DNA of 64,000 nt from Alteromonadaceae bacterium M269 (GTDB taxonomy: Bacteria > Pseudomonadota > Gammaproteobacteria > Enterobacterales > Alteromonadaceae), in NCBI GenBank assembly GCA_004353515.1, contig SMNZ01000001.1:558001-622000 (forward strand). Reading direction: 5' to 3'. Made by a program: the position numbers and the translations under genes. The notes below the pieces were generated by a model that was not told where the DNA came from, did not search any database, and saw only the letters and a program-made list of their open reading frames with translations. Position 1 is the first letter of the stretch. Every line of letters starts with the position of its first letter. Below, piece by piece: positions 30,901 to 39,149 of the stretch.

Positions 30901-33900
30901 TAGGTGGTGCGGGTGTAGGTCGTGGTTACATCAATCGGGATGAGCTCACAGCAGAGCGTTTTGTGTCTCATGCGTTCGATGTATCAGGACAATCAACCGA
31001 ACAACCAAAGAGCACACGCTTGTACCGTACAGGCGATAAGGTACGTTACTTGCCGGATGGTAATTTGGTGTTTATGGGCCGTTTGGATGAGCAGGTTAAG
31101 GTTCGTGGCTATCGCGTTGAGCTTGGAGAGATAGAGCGCTGTTTAACCGACATTGATACCGTGCAACAAGCGGTTGTTATGTTAGTCGATAATGATGTCA
31201 ATCAGGGACTGATTGCATGGGTTGTGAAAGATGGAGTTAAACAAAATAGTGATTTGGAGCAACAACTTAAACACAGATTGCCGGATTATATGCTTCCACA
31301 AAAGATACTTTCATTAGAATCGATTCCGCTTTCTGCAAATGGCAAGATCGACCGTGTTCTATTAAAGCAACTGGCTAATGAGGATGAACGAGCTCCTGCT
31401 CTAAAAGAGTTCCGTAAACCAAAAACTGAAAATGAAATCAAGATTGCGAAAATATGGTGTGAAATACTCAAAAGAGATTCAGTTAGTATCGATGATGATT
31501 TCTTTAAGTTAGGTGGCGATTCTATTTTAAGTTTGCAAGTCATTGCGAAAGCTAAAAAAGTGGGTTTAAAACTAACGCCGAGACAGTTGTTTGATCAACC
31601 AACGATTGAAAAGCTCGCTGAACTCGCAAAGCCAATCAGTAAATCTAGGAAAAGAAACCTTATGGTCTCTGGTTCAGTGCCTTTGACACCAATACAGCAC
31701 TGGTTCTTCGAAGCCGAACACCCAGATATGCATCATTGGAACCAGTCAGTCATATTCAAAGCGACCTCAAAAATTAGCTTTACTGGAATACAAAATTCAG
31801 TAGAAGCACTGGTTAAACACCACGACACTTTAAGATTAAAATTCGTACTTGAAGGCACAGTCTGGCAACAAAGCTATAGCAGCATTATGTCCGTTGATTC
31901 AGCAAAGTTATGCAGGCGCATTACCGCGAGTGAACTGGGTTTAACTGAAATGTCTAATGAGGAGCAAGTATCTCAGGCAATTGAGTTGCATACTGCAAAA
32001 GCGCAGACAGCACTGAGTTTATCTGAAGGTCCATTAATACAAATAACACACTTTGATCTCTCAGACCTTGAAGGGCAAGAAGATCGGATACTTATTGTTG
32101 CACATCACCTTATAATTGATGGTGTTTCTTGGAGAATCTTATTAAAAGACTTTGCTCAGCTCTATCATCAACTTGAGCAAAGTAAGCCTATCGGTTTAAG
32201 TGATAAAAGTACGAGTTTTCAGGCTTGGTCTGAACAGTTATTAGCCTATGCAAAATCACAAAAACTCGCTGAGGAAATAGAGTACTGGCAGAACGTAATG
32301 CAAACAACATCTTCTATTCCATTTTTGGAACCTAAGAAGTCTATAGAAGGTAATTTAGTGAGCACGGCCAGTACAGTTAGCGTTGAGCTTTCAAAGGACC
32401 AGACAGCTGCTCTTATTAGAGAAATACCTGTAGTTTATAACACTCAGGTTAATGACCTTTTACTGGCTGCCTTAGCTAACACATTATGTAAATCGGAACA
32501 GAGCGTTATCGTCGAATTGGAAGGTCATGGACGAGAATCTGATGTTATTAGTGAAGGAGGGGAGCTCGATCTCAGTCAAACATTAGGTTGGTTCACAAGC
32601 CGTTTCCCTGTTCGCTTAACAAACACTAGCCATAGTGTTGATGAACTTATTCTTCAAACTAAAGAACAACTTGATGCTGTACCAAACAATGGTATTGGAT
32701 ATGGCGTGCTCAGATATCTGCATCCTGAAGCCAATGTGAGAAAGGCATTTGCTAAGCATTCAAAGCCGAAAATAAGCTTTAACTACCTCGGACAGTTTAA
32801 TACGGAGAAGGAAACTGGAAGGTTATTTAGTAAAACGACTGAAAGCACAGGACGGCAACGTGCGCCGACCTCTAAGCGCAGTCAACTTATAGAATTGGTT
32901 TCTCACATTAGTGACGATCAATTAACTATCAATTGGCAATATAGTGAAGCTTTGCATGATAAAAGCACAATTGAACAGTATGCTAATGATTATTTAAAAA
33001 GCTTAATGAATATCATCAAGCATTGTTTGAATGAAAAAGCGCGTTTACAACTCCCATCTGCAGAGAGGTTGGAAAATTCAGCTTCAACGGTTATCCAGTG
33101 CTTGCGACCAGCAAATAATGATATTCAAGCTCAAACGCCATTGTTCTGTTTGCATCATAGAGGAGGGCATACTCTAGAGTACCGACCTATTGCAGACGTT
33201 ATACATCCGTCTATTCCAGTCTACGGTATTCAATCCAACGTATTATCGGATCCTGACTATCTTGAATGTGACATGGAGGTTGTATCAAAACAGTATGCTC
33301 AAGCTATCAGGGAAAAGCAGCCTCAAGGCCCATATAAGCTTCTTGGTTGGTCGCTAGGAGGCGTACTGGCGATGGCAATAGCTGAAGTGCTCGAATCTCA
33401 AGGTCAAAAAGTTAGCTTTATAGGTTTAATAGATGCTTCTTTATCAAATAGCACAACCCTCAATGAAAGTGATTCAGTGATCGAGAACTTACTCAGTGTT
33501 GTTGGACCGGAAAGTTTCGCTCGTTATCGAGCTATAGATAGCATTAAGCGTGATGCATTAGAGCAACAAATTGAGAGGCTCGAAGAAAACCAGATCATCG
33601 ATGTATTGTGTGACTGGATACTGGAGAATCAAATTGTTGATGAAGCTGTGTTCGATAAAAACTATTTGAATATTTATTATCGAACAACACTCCAAAGCCG
33701 CAGACTTATTCGATCTTATAAACCCCAAAATATAAGAGCAAAACCAGATGTTTGGTGGGCGGAGGCCTCTCTAAAAGATGGGAAAGTACCAACGGAATGG
33801 CAGCAGTTTGCCAGAGCGCTTTCCAGTTCGTCTGTTCTTGAAGGAGACCATTTTGACATTATTAAACACCCAAAACTACATCATGCTATTGCAAGACGTA

Positions 33901-33914
33901 TTGAAGAAATCTAG
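24981..33914 (+). CDS. Nonribosomal peptide synthetase 2: docking-C-A(Asn-like)-T-C*-A(Asp)-T-E-TE
   Basis: 2977 residues. Residues 1-55 resemble a TubC-type N-terminal docking domain (IHELEQKRVQLNVKNDQL). Then: L-donor C domain 65-500 (HHIASDGWS, His 200/201); A domain 520-1030, pocket D-A-T-K-V-G-E-V-G-K, closest to Asn codes; T, Ser1085; C-type domain 1175-1600 with altered C3 motif HHLATDHEG (His 1307/1308); A domain 1620-2120, pocket D-L-T-K-I-G-H-V-G-K (Asp), nearly identical to that of NRPS 1; T, Ser2181 (GGDSILSLQ); epimerase-type domain 2234-2690 (HHLIIDGVSW, 2375/2376); thioesterase 2725-2970 with Ser2791 (GWSLGG) and His2957 (EGDHFD). It should add Asn(?) and D-Asp and release the chain. 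The E domain directly before the TE predicts a C-terminal D residue. The exporter gene follows after 12 bases. Confidence 0.93.
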   Translation: MSVVDFIHELEQKRVQLNVKNDQLSIKAPPGAITPELKAQLKEYKAQLIDVLKQVEIQNRPIIVPVSREERFPLSYAQQRLWFIDQAEGGSKHYLISATLNIKGELNIPALEGAFTQVMERHESLRACIRVDERNEPYQVFLSPNTFELAYEDMTTRLDDVDGFIHERVTRRFELSQDVMLRAGVVKTSTDSHKLYVVMHHIASDGWSLPILLNEVTAFYNAENRGKEAELKPLTIQYADYAYWQRNWLKGEVLDRQIEHWRKALADLPVVHGLPLDYQRPEIQTFNGDLYKYQLSNQISNQFKDLCLSANTTLFMGMQAAFSVLLSRYSNETDIVIGSPIANREQPEIATLIGFFVNMLVLRIDLSDSPDFITLLDRCKKQSLDSYEFQQVPFEQIVEELNPQRNMSHSPLFQITLTLQEENSKAASFDGLALEPIEKYSGVVKYDLELTVKPSASGMLLEWNYNTDLFKAETIHLMADRFDLLLSELVKRPQESVFNHSLLSETEIEQQLNTWNDTAKDYPLDKCIHQLFEQQVESNPDETAVIFEGHQLTYKELNTAANLLAHNLIKQGVKPDTLIGLCVKPSLEAMIGMLGILKAGGAYVPLDPYYPVERLKHMLSDSSVDLIVTQTNLVGNLPISHQHVICLDQYREFKGQTSDNPKIQTLTSKHVAYVIYTSGSTGKPKGVIQSHKALTNYVTWAGEQYFEKAHGSVVSTNLSFDASVTTLFGGLIIGKPCRLIELDDSLIPTLAHSIKTTQERCVYKVTPSHLSALMQYWLNKEPSLQEHFFVVGGEQLLQSVANAFISEVCPNSLVVNEYGPTEAMVGCSTYTLSIGMIQDSLSKAHAIPIGRPIANTELYVLDINRRAVPTGVIGELYIGGEGLAQGYLNRKELTDERFVVNSYSDDRSQKIYKTGDMVRWLDGGVLEYIGRIDEQFKVRGYRIELGEIEECLLSHADVKEAVVNPYTHAGEQTLVGYVVLNQEQGKEKKSLDTSDLYQTLKAHASEHLPNYMVPSFIVSLDSLPLTPNGKIDRKAFPQPDIGTQALAYVAPNTETETLLCEIWQEVLDVKRVGVTDNFFQLGGHSLLVIKLIARLQDAGFNLAVKQVFATNNLSELAQLIESKSGITTVFKAPENLIPEACEQITPEMLPLIELTQSDIDVIAEHVPGGMKNIQDIYPLGPLQEGIYFHHVMSKESDPYVFPNLLTVENETALNNLFEALQFIIDRHDVLRTLVLNDGLSQPTQVVCRQAKLPIEWIEVSEGSVEKHMEALCVPEKQWLDISQAPLLRVKVAKENDSSKHFVLLQYHHLATDHEGLDIIQREILAFFDGVSEQLSAPIPYREFVAHAQHHALQGDADAFFQTMLSDVSEPTLLFDLQNTQNSGAQIEEYREGVPSRIANQIRSLSQSLAISPASVFHAAWAMVLSACSHQNKVVFGTVLSGRLQGTVGSEHMMGVFINTLPIKVDVADTSALAFIQQVNTDLVSLLSYEQTPLVQVQKHSGIPSEQPLFSALMNYRHSGKNDNQADTIQGIEMSHSGARNNYPLTLSVDDYGEQGFGLVGLFDQSVNAEQLMGYMQCALVVLLEGLESESRVSVQDLSVIPASEQQQLHALAKTGESVGVEPDTAAIQQMFESQVTELSDSLAVVYDQVSLSYGELNAQANQLAHYLREQGVGRESRVALYMERSDKLIVGLLAVLKAGGAYVPLDVKWPRARINQIVSDSAVCGVLSESQWQSDLSDFDVPVHYLDKDDAWSDLPVTNPESINQAHDAAYVIYTSGTTGVPKGVVIEHRQLLNYSLGMAETLGIQGDDSNKLSFAHISTIAADLGNTSLYGALCFGGCLHLIGSECAFDPDAMSAYGQVHELDVLKIVPSHLQGLLSAQDAKSVLPRKLLILGGEACSIELIKQIKALSPQLRIINHYGPSETTVGVLTYEISDSDIESQLIPLGRPLPDSEVYVLDSAGQLSPLGVAGELYIGGAGVGRGYINRDELTAERFVSHAFDVSGQSTEQPKSTRLYRTGDKVRYLPDGNLVFMGRLDEQVKVRGYRVELGEIERCLTDIDTVQQAVVMLVDNDVNQGLIAWVVKDGVKQNSDLEQQLKHRLPDYMLPQKILSLESIPLSANGKIDRVLLKQLANEDERAPALKEFRKPKTENEIKIAKIWCEILKRDSVSIDDDFFKLGGDSILSLQVIAKAKKVGLKLTPRQLFDQPTIEKLAELAKPISKSRKRNLMVSGSVPLTPIQHWFFEAEHPDMHHWNQSVIFKATSKISFTGIQNSVEALVKHHDTLRLKFVLEGTVWQQSYSSIMSVDSAKLCRRITASELGLTEMSNEEQVSQAIELHTAKAQTALSLSEGPLIQITHFDLSDLEGQEDRILIVAHHLIIDGVSWRILLKDFAQLYHQLEQSKPIGLSDKSTSFQAWSEQLLAYAKSQKLAEEIEYWQNVMQTTSSIPFLEPKKSIEGNLVSTASTVSVELSKDQTAALIREIPVVYNTQVNDLLLAALANTLCKSEQSVIVELEGHGRESDVISEGGELDLSQTLGWFTSRFPVRLTNTSHSVDELILQTKEQLDAVPNNGIGYGVLRYLHPEANVRKAFAKHSKPKISFNYLGQFNTEKETGRLFSKTTESTGRQRAPTSKRSQLIELVSHISDDQLTINWQYSEALHDKSTIEQYANDYLKSLMNIIKHCLNEKARLQLPSAERLENSASTVIQCLRPANNDIQAQTPLFCLHHRGGHTLEYRPIADVIHPSIPVYGIQSNVLSDPDYLECDMEVVSKQYAQAIREKQPQGPYKLLGWSLGGVLAMAIAEVLESQGQKVSFIGLIDASLSNSTTLNESDSVIENLLSVVGPESFARYRAIDSIKRDALEQQIERLEENQIIDVLCDWILENQIVDEAVFDKNYLNIYYRTTLQSRRLIRSYKPQNIRAKPDVWWAEASLKDGKVPTEWQQFARALSSSSVLEGDHFDIIKHPKLHHAIARRIEEI
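27810..28241 (+). repeat. A/T-boundary repeat, copy 2 (in NRPS 2)
   Basis: Partner of 24343-24780. It includes the shared stretch encoding the carrier-domain approach (CEIWQEVLDV, VTDNFFQLGGHS) and the linker before it. Confidence 0.7.
29595..31177 (+). repeat. Asp-module repeat, copy 2 (in NRPS 2)
   Basis: Partner of 18127-19712. The reading frame and the Asp pocket residues are conserved. Similarity stops abruptly after the A-domain GYRVELGEIERC region; the following A-domain tail and T domain are clearly more divergent. Confidence 0.85.
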
Positions 33915-33926
33915 AGGAAGTTTTAA

Positions 33927-35582
33927 GTGGAACTAATTAAATTTGTGTTTTCTTCTGCCAAAAGAAGCTTTGTTCTTGCAGTATTATTTGGTGTTGGAGC
34001 GGGTCTAAGCAAAGTTGGGCTACTTGCGGTAACAAACCACGCACTGCATAACCAATCTGAAATCAATATGTTGACCGGAGGCCTATTTGCTTTAATGGTC
34101 ATAATGATGGTTGGGATGCGAGTTAAATCTTTCGTACTCCTTACAAAACTTAGCCAAAGAACAATAGCTTCACTTCGGATGAAGTTATGTCAGGAAATAT
34201 TGAAAGCACCTTTGGCAGATTTGGAAAGACTTGGGGCTTCAAAGCTTTCCGCCACACTGTCAGCAGATATAGCTTCTGTTTCAGCGGGTATTATGCGAAT
34301 GCCGGGGCTTTTTATCCAAAGTGCGGTTGTTTTAGGATGCCTAATTTATATGCTCTGGCTATCTTGGTGGTTATTCTTATGTGCAGTAGCGTTGATAGTT
34401 ACAGGTGTCATGTCATATCGGGTACCAAAACGTAAAGGGATGAAGTTTTTAACGCAAGCTCGTTGGCATGAAGATCAACTTTATAAGTATTTTCGATCTG
34501 TTACTGAAGGTACTAAGGAACTTAAATTACATCGCCATCGTCAAAGGGAATTCGTCAACGGCTCTCTCAAAAGTGCTAATAAAGCCTTTAGTGAAATGAC
34601 TATTAAGGGTACAAAATATTATTCATTTGCCAGTAGCTTTGGTTTAACAATGTTCTTTATTGTTATTGGAGCGATTATTTTTATCTTACCTCAATATGTC
34701 GATATTAGTTCAGAAGCCTTAGTGGGGTATGTCATCACTTTTCTATTTATTCAAGGTCCGATAGAAGGGATTATGGCGACCATACCAGAGCTAGCTAAAA
34801 CATCGGTTAGTTTAAAGAAAATAGAAACACTTGGGTTAAATCTTAATTCATCTTCAGGGAGTATAGAAAACCATCAAGTTATTAGCTCTCCAAGCACTTA
34901 TGATAAAGGCATAGAGCTAAAAAATGTTAAGCACAGCTATTACCGCGAACTTGAAGATAATCATTTTGAACTCGGTCCAATCAACCTTTCTTTTAAACCA
35001 GGCGAACTAGTTTTCCTCATCGGTGGGAATGGCAGCGGTAAAACGACACTAGCAAAGCTATTGCTTGGTCTTTATAAACCGAGTCAAGGTGAGGTTTTAG
35101 TTGATGGGAAATTGATTCAAGAACATGACTACGATAACTATAGGCAGTTGTTTTCGGCAGTGTTTGTTGATTTTTATCTCTTTGACGAGTTATTGGGATT
35201 CAAAGGTATTGATCTCGATAAACAGGCACAAACCTATATCGATAAGTTGCAACTAAGCCATAAAGTTAAAGTTGAAAATGGAAGGTTATCGACGACTAAC
35301 CTCTCGCAGGGTCAGCGCAAGCGTTTAACCTTACTCGCAGCTTATTTAGAAGATAGGCAGTTTTATGTTTTTGATGAATGGGCTGCAGATCAAGATCCGG
35401 AATTTAAACGGTTTTTCTACAGGGAGATATTAAGTGACCTGAAAGAGCGTGGAAAAACCGTGCTCGTTATCAGCCATGATGAGCAGTATTTTGATGTTGC
35501 TGATAGATATATCAAAATGGACTTTGGTCAGGTTACGGTGACCGACAATATGTCTGAACTACACACGGCGGAAACTCAATAA
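33927..35582 (+). CDS. Cyclic-peptide-type ABC exporter (PvdE/SyrD family), siderophore export
   Basis: 551 residues, a half-size ABC exporter. An N-terminal six-helix membrane domain (about 1-290) is followed by an ATPase domain with Walker A GGNGSGKTT (near 366), signature LSQGQRKRL, and the Walker B/D-loop stretch FDEWAADQDPEF typical of the cyclic-peptide exporter family. Such proteins move lipopeptides or siderophore precursors across the inner membrane. Starts at GTG, 12 bases after the NRPS 2 stop and behind a GAGGA ribosome site, so it belongs to the NRPS transcription unit. A paralogue with the same motifs is at 47064-48797. Confidence 0.9.
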   Translation: MELIKFVFSSAKRSFVLAVLFGVGAGLSKVGLLAVTNHALHNQSEINMLTGGLFALMVIMMVGMRVKSFVLLTKLSQRTIASLRMKLCQEILKAPLADLERLGASKLSATLSADIASVSAGIMRMPGLFIQSAVVLGCLIYMLWLSWWLFLCAVALIVTGVMSYRVPKRKGMKFLTQARWHEDQLYKYFRSVTEGTKELKLHRHRQREFVNGSLKSANKAFSEMTIKGTKYYSFASSFGLTMFFIVIGAIIFILPQYVDISSEALVGYVITFLFIQGPIEGIMATIPELAKTSVSLKKIETLGLNLNSSSGSIENHQVISSPSTYDKGIELKNVKHSYYRELEDNHFELGPINLSFKPGELVFLIGGNGSGKTTLAKLLLGLYKPSQGEVLVDGKLIQEHDYDNYRQLFSAVFVDFYLFDELLGFKGIDLDKQAQTYIDKLQLSHKVKVENGRLSTTNLSQGQRKRLTLLAAYLEDRQFYVFDEWAADQDPEFKRFFYREILSDLKERGKTVLVISHDEQYFDVADRYIKMDFGQVTVTDNMSELHTAETQ

Positions 35583-35589
35583 AGGCAGG

Positions 35590-35610
35590 ATAGGGCACTT
35601 AGTGCCCTAT
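35590..35610. terminator. Hairpin between converging exporter and PepSY genes
   Basis: Perfect 9-bp stem (ATAGGGCAC / GTGCCCTAT) with a 3-base TTA loop, placed 8 bases after the exporter stop and 10 bases before the end of the converging PepSY gene. No long T-run flanks it, but position and symmetry fit a bidirectional terminator. Confidence 0.7.
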
Positions 35611-35619
35611 GATCCAAAC

Positions 35620-37143
35620 CTAGCGATTAAAAATAAATTCTTTTTTAATACCTGAAACAAACTCAACTTTTAAGGTCATTGAGTTGGCTATCATTGGTTT
35701 GGGTATTGTTCGTGTGAAAACGGAGGTAGACGAAAATGTATTCTGCTTTACCTTGTAAGCGTTATTTTCTTTATCAATAACTTCTAAGGCTTTTATTAGC
35801 GGAATACCATCTCTGTGTTGTACTTTTACCTGCAAATAGTGTTTTTCGCTCTTTCCTTGAAGTAACTGTGCATCAAATTTATAGCCATCAGTTGAATGCA
35901 CTTCCTGATTTATAATCTGACTGGGCTCCATGCGACTGACTTGTCTATCAACATAAAAGTAACCAACAATGACCGTTGCAATCAATATAGGAAAGGTTTT
36001 AATTTGAGCACTTGAAATATGTGTCTTCTTTAGACGCTTATAAGTCATTAAAACCCCTGTAACCGACATGCCGGTTAAAAGAACACCAAAGAAAAACCAG
36101 ATTAGCTTTGTAGTTAGTGAACCGATATTACCGAAATGCAAGGGATCAGCTATTTCATTAATGTAAGCTACCCATCCAATTTCTTTGGACTTTTGCACTT
36201 TAATAATGGAGCCATCTTCAGGATCAAGAAAAACTCTATTGGCTCTTGAACGGACAAAAACATCATTGGTAAAACCTAGAACAGTGATAGATTGTTTGTG
36301 TGATACCGGAAATAGAATTTGTACAGGTCGCCAATTCGGAAACGCGCCTTTAGCGTTCTCAATAATTTGGTCTGCCGATATCATATTTACTGCACCACCA
36401 AACTCTTGGATACGCTCTGCGGTCGGCCCTGGTCGTGATGGCTCAAATTTGTTCCCTACAACTAGACCACCAAATTCAACCAAATACCAAATGGCTGTGA
36501 CTGTCATAAGGACGATAAACCAGATAGACCATATTCCCGAAACTTTATGTAAATCACTCAAGAAAACTCGGATGTCTTTGCCTCTTCTAATACGAAAGGC
36601 CGCTTTCTTTATTCTTCCTGTAGTTTTTAATCCAGTATAGAGCGATATCATTAGAACAATAGCGAGAGAACTAGTGATAGGAAGACCAATAAAGCTGGGC
36701 ATAAAGAAGTATCGATGAAGGTCTCTAAAGAAACGCTGAACAGTTAAGAAAGGTGTTGTTCCCGTAACTTCTCCCGTCCATTGATTAACATGAATAAAGT
36801 AGCGAGTTCCATCTGGACGAGTAAATGTCGCTCGATAAGCAAAATGATCACCTTCACCCTCTGAAAATATACTTAGCATATCTTCTGGAGCTGCGGCCGC
36901 TCTGACGCTAGCTTCCATTTCCCCCCAAGATACTTTGCTGCCATCTGGGGTGACACGCATATCGTCTTGTATCAACCAGTCTATTTCATTAGATACTGTT
37001 GCTATAGTCCCAGTTGCTAAAAGCAGCATAGTTAAGAAGGCTAGATTGAAGCCTAGCCAACTATGCCAATCGAATAGCTTGCGTTTACTGTTTTTAGGTT
37101 TTGAATGGCTTTTTGTAGAAGGTGAGACTTGTATGTCTGACAT
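35620..37143 (-). CDS. PepSY-associated membrane protein, iron-regulated (PiuB-like)
   Basis: 507 residues with the PepSY_TM layout: an N-terminal helix after KLFDWHSWLGFNLAF, a PepSY-type periplasmic loop (RYFIHVNQWTGEVTG), further membrane helices, a second loop (FLDPEDGSIIKV) and a C-terminal helix and tail. Conserved His residues (DLHRYFF, DLHKVSGIW, PLHFGNIG) could bind haem, as in siderophore-iron reductases of this superfamily. The protein is therefore a candidate for inner-membrane or periplasmic reduction of ferric siderophore, by inference from family and context. A strong Fur box lies 71-89 bases upstream. Confidence 0.82.
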   Translation of the reverse strand: MSDIQVSPSTKSHSKPKNSKRKLFDWHSWLGFNLAFLTMLLLATGTIATVSNEIDWLIQDDMRVTPDGSKVSWGEMEASVRAAAAPEDMLSIFSEGEGDHFAYRATFTRPDGTRYFIHVNQWTGEVTGTTPFLTVQRFFRDLHRYFFMPSFIGLPITSSLAIVLMISLYTGLKTTGRIKKAAFRIRRGKDIRVFLSDLHKVSGIWSIWFIVLMTVTAIWYLVEFGGLVVGNKFEPSRPGPTAERIQEFGGAVNMISADQIIENAKGAFPNWRPVQILFPVSHKQSITVLGFTNDVFVRSRANRVFLDPEDGSIIKVQKSKEIGWVAYINEIADPLHFGNIGSLTTKLIWFFFGVLLTGMSVTGVLMTYKRLKKTHISSAQIKTFPILIATVIVGYFYVDRQVSRMEPSQIINQEVHSTDGYKFDAQLLQGKSEKHYLQVKVQHRDGIPLIKALEVIDKENNAYKVKQNTFSSTSVFTRTIPKPMIANSMTLKVEFVSGIKKEFIFNR

Positions 37144-37213
37144 TGTTATTCCGTTTAATTCAACAACGCCTGAATAGATTTCAAGCGAGGGAAGATAATC
37201 AGGAATTATAAAT

Positions 37214-37232
37214 GAAAACCATTATCATTATC
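37214..37232 (-). promoter_or_regulatory. Fur box upstream of the PepSY gene
   Basis: The minus strand reads GATAATGATAATGGTTTTC, matching the Fur consensus GATAATGATAATCATTATC at 16 of 19 positions. It is the best Fur site in the window. Confidence 0.85.
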
Positions 37233-37242
37233 AACAATTGAT

Positions 37243-37274
37243 GGCGACACGTACATAAGTGTTGTACGGTCGCC
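37243..37274 (-). terminator. Hairpin downstream of feoB
   Basis: GGCGAC-a-CGTAC and GTACG-GTCGCC form an 11-bp stem with a single bulged base and a 9-base loop, 16 bases beyond the feoB stop. There is no clear U-tract, so it may be a weak or factor-assisted terminator. Confidence 0.5.
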
Positions 37275-37289
37275 GTGACTTAAACAACC

Positions 37290-39128
37290 CTAATTCAAGA
37301 TTTGGTTCGCTAAAAATGCGATGAGATAAGCCAAAGAGCCATATGCTAGGAAAATCCCCCAAGCAATTTTAGCTTTCCCTGTTTCGCCTTTAAGCGTGGC
37401 AACGGTCGCAACACATTGCAATGCAACAACATAGAATAAGACTAAGCCAACTCCTGCACCTAGTGTTAAACCATCTGCTTGTATTTTGTCTGCTAGGCTA
37501 CTGAGATTCTCTTCAGCATCACTAATACCGAAAAGTGTGCCAAGCGAACCGACAAAAACTTCTCTTGCTAAGAAAGACATTAAGATCGCAACACCATAAC
37601 GCCAATCCAGCCCAAGCGGAGCAAAAATAGGCTCGATCCATTGACCTAACATACCGAGCCAAGAGTCATCTAATGATGCGCCACTGGGGAAGTACCCAAG
37701 AACCCAAATAATAACAGAAACCATAAAAATGATAGGCGCAGCACGTTTAATAAACTGGTGAGCGCTGTTCAATACCTTTTGGAAGAGCGGCTTCCAATGG
37801 GGAAGGCGGTAACTGGGAAGTTCTAAAATAAAAGGCATATCTGATTTATCTAAATCAACTTTGGTCAGTTTATTTAGGATCAGACTCACGATTAAAGCCA
37901 TTACAATACCGAAGAAGTAGAGACCGAAAAAAGCAACGCCTTGTAAGTTAAACAATCCTAGCCAATAACTGTCGCTTGGGATTAAAACAGCAATGAGTAA
38001 AGCATAGACAGGTAATCTGGCAGAACATGACATCAATGGAATGGTCAGCATAGTCATCAAACGTTTATGCGGTGACTCAATTGTTCTGGCCGCCATAATC
38101 GCAGGGATAGCGCAAGCATGACCTGACAGATAAGGAATAAAGCTTCGTCCTGATAAACCAAAATAGCTTAGTGGCCTATGACACATTAACGCCGCTCTTG
38201 CGAGGTAACCGCTATCTTCAAGCAAACCAATAATTAAAGTCAGAATCATGATTTGAGGCACAAACACCAGGAAAGAACCTACGCCTCCAAATAAGGCATC
38301 TTGGACGAAGTCTGTAGCTGTACCTTCGCCCATAAATTGCGTAATTTGTGAACCTAAAGCGCCTATTGCAACCTCGACACCATCCATTAGTGGTGTAGCC
38401 AAAGTAAAAATGCTTTGAAATAAAACAAACATAATCGCTAAAAACGCGAGTCCACCAAAGACGCTATTTAGCATAAAGTTATCTATGCGATTTTGGTCTT
38501 TCAGCACGACATCCAAGTTCATACCAAAACGCTTTGCTAACTCACGGCTTCGAATAAGTTCGTTTGAACTATCTGAATCTATATTATTGACTAGATAGTT
38601 TTCTGGAGTTTCCGCTGCTTGTTTTAATAATTCAGTAAACTCATGCAATCCATCTAATTTCTTGGCTGACAAAGCAACAATGGGGCTACCTAATTCCTTT
38701 TCAAATGCATGAAGGTCTATTTGGTGGTTGAATCTACGTACTTCGTCAATCAAGTTAAGCGCAAAAACTACCGCTTTATTATGTTGTTTAGCTAACGCTT
38801 GCACTTGTAAGCCAAGGACTAAACTGCGTTCTAGCCTTGTTGCATCGAGTACACAAACAACAACACGCGTATCATTGTCCGCAATTGAATTTTGGATATG
38901 TTCAATTGCTATAGCTTCGTCTTGAGATAAGCTATGAAGTGAATAGGTACCAGGTAAGTCAATCAACTCATGCTCATTAAACTTACCGCGCTTTATATCT
39001 ACGGTAACGCCAGGATAATTAGCCACTTTTTGGCGTAATCCAGTTAATTGATTGAAGAGTAGGCTTTTCCCAGAGTTAGGTTTACCTATTAGCAAGATAT
39101 TAGAATTTGAAGAATTGATAACAGTCAC
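37290..39128 (-). CDS. feoB: Ferrous iron transport protein B
   Basis: 612-residue inner-membrane Fe(II) transporter with a GTP-binding domain at the N-terminus (G1 GKPNSGKS at 15-22, G3 DLPGTYS, G4 NLID) and then the two Gate regions. The first Gate lies around PQIMILTLIIGLLEDSGYLAR, and the HACAIPAIMAARTI core and SCSARLPVYALLI motif with its conserved Cys follow. It is shorter than the 770-residue E. coli protein, mainly at the linker and C-terminus, but within the range of marine gammaproteobacterial FeoB. feoA is 21 bases upstream. No feoC is visible. Confidence 0.95.
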   Translation of the reverse strand: MTVINSSNSNILLIGKPNSGKSLLFNQLTGLRQKVANYPGVTVDIKRGKFNEHELIDLPGTYSLHSLSQDEAIAIEHIQNSIADNDTRVVVCVLDATRLERSLVLGLQVQALAKQHNKAVVFALNLIDEVRRFNHQIDLHAFEKELGSPIVALSAKKLDGLHEFTELLKQAAETPENYLVNNIDSDSSNELIRSRELAKRFGMNLDVVLKDQNRIDNFMLNSVFGGLAFLAIMFVLFQSIFTLATPLMDGVEVAIGALGSQITQFMGEGTATDFVQDALFGGVGSFLVFVPQIMILTLIIGLLEDSGYLARAALMCHRPLSYFGLSGRSFIPYLSGHACAIPAIMAARTIESPHKRLMTMLTIPLMSCSARLPVYALLIAVLIPSDSYWLGLFNLQGVAFFGLYFFGIVMALIVSLILNKLTKVDLDKSDMPFILELPSYRLPHWKPLFQKVLNSAHQFIKRAAPIIFMVSVIIWVLGYFPSGASLDDSWLGMLGQWIEPIFAPLGLDWRYGVAILMSFLAREVFVGSLGTLFGISDAEENLSSLADKIQADGLTLGAGVGLVLFYVVALQCVATVATLKGETGKAKIAWGIFLAYGSLAYLIAFLANQILN

Positions 39129-39149
39129 CTGAAGATATAGAGATTTAGA

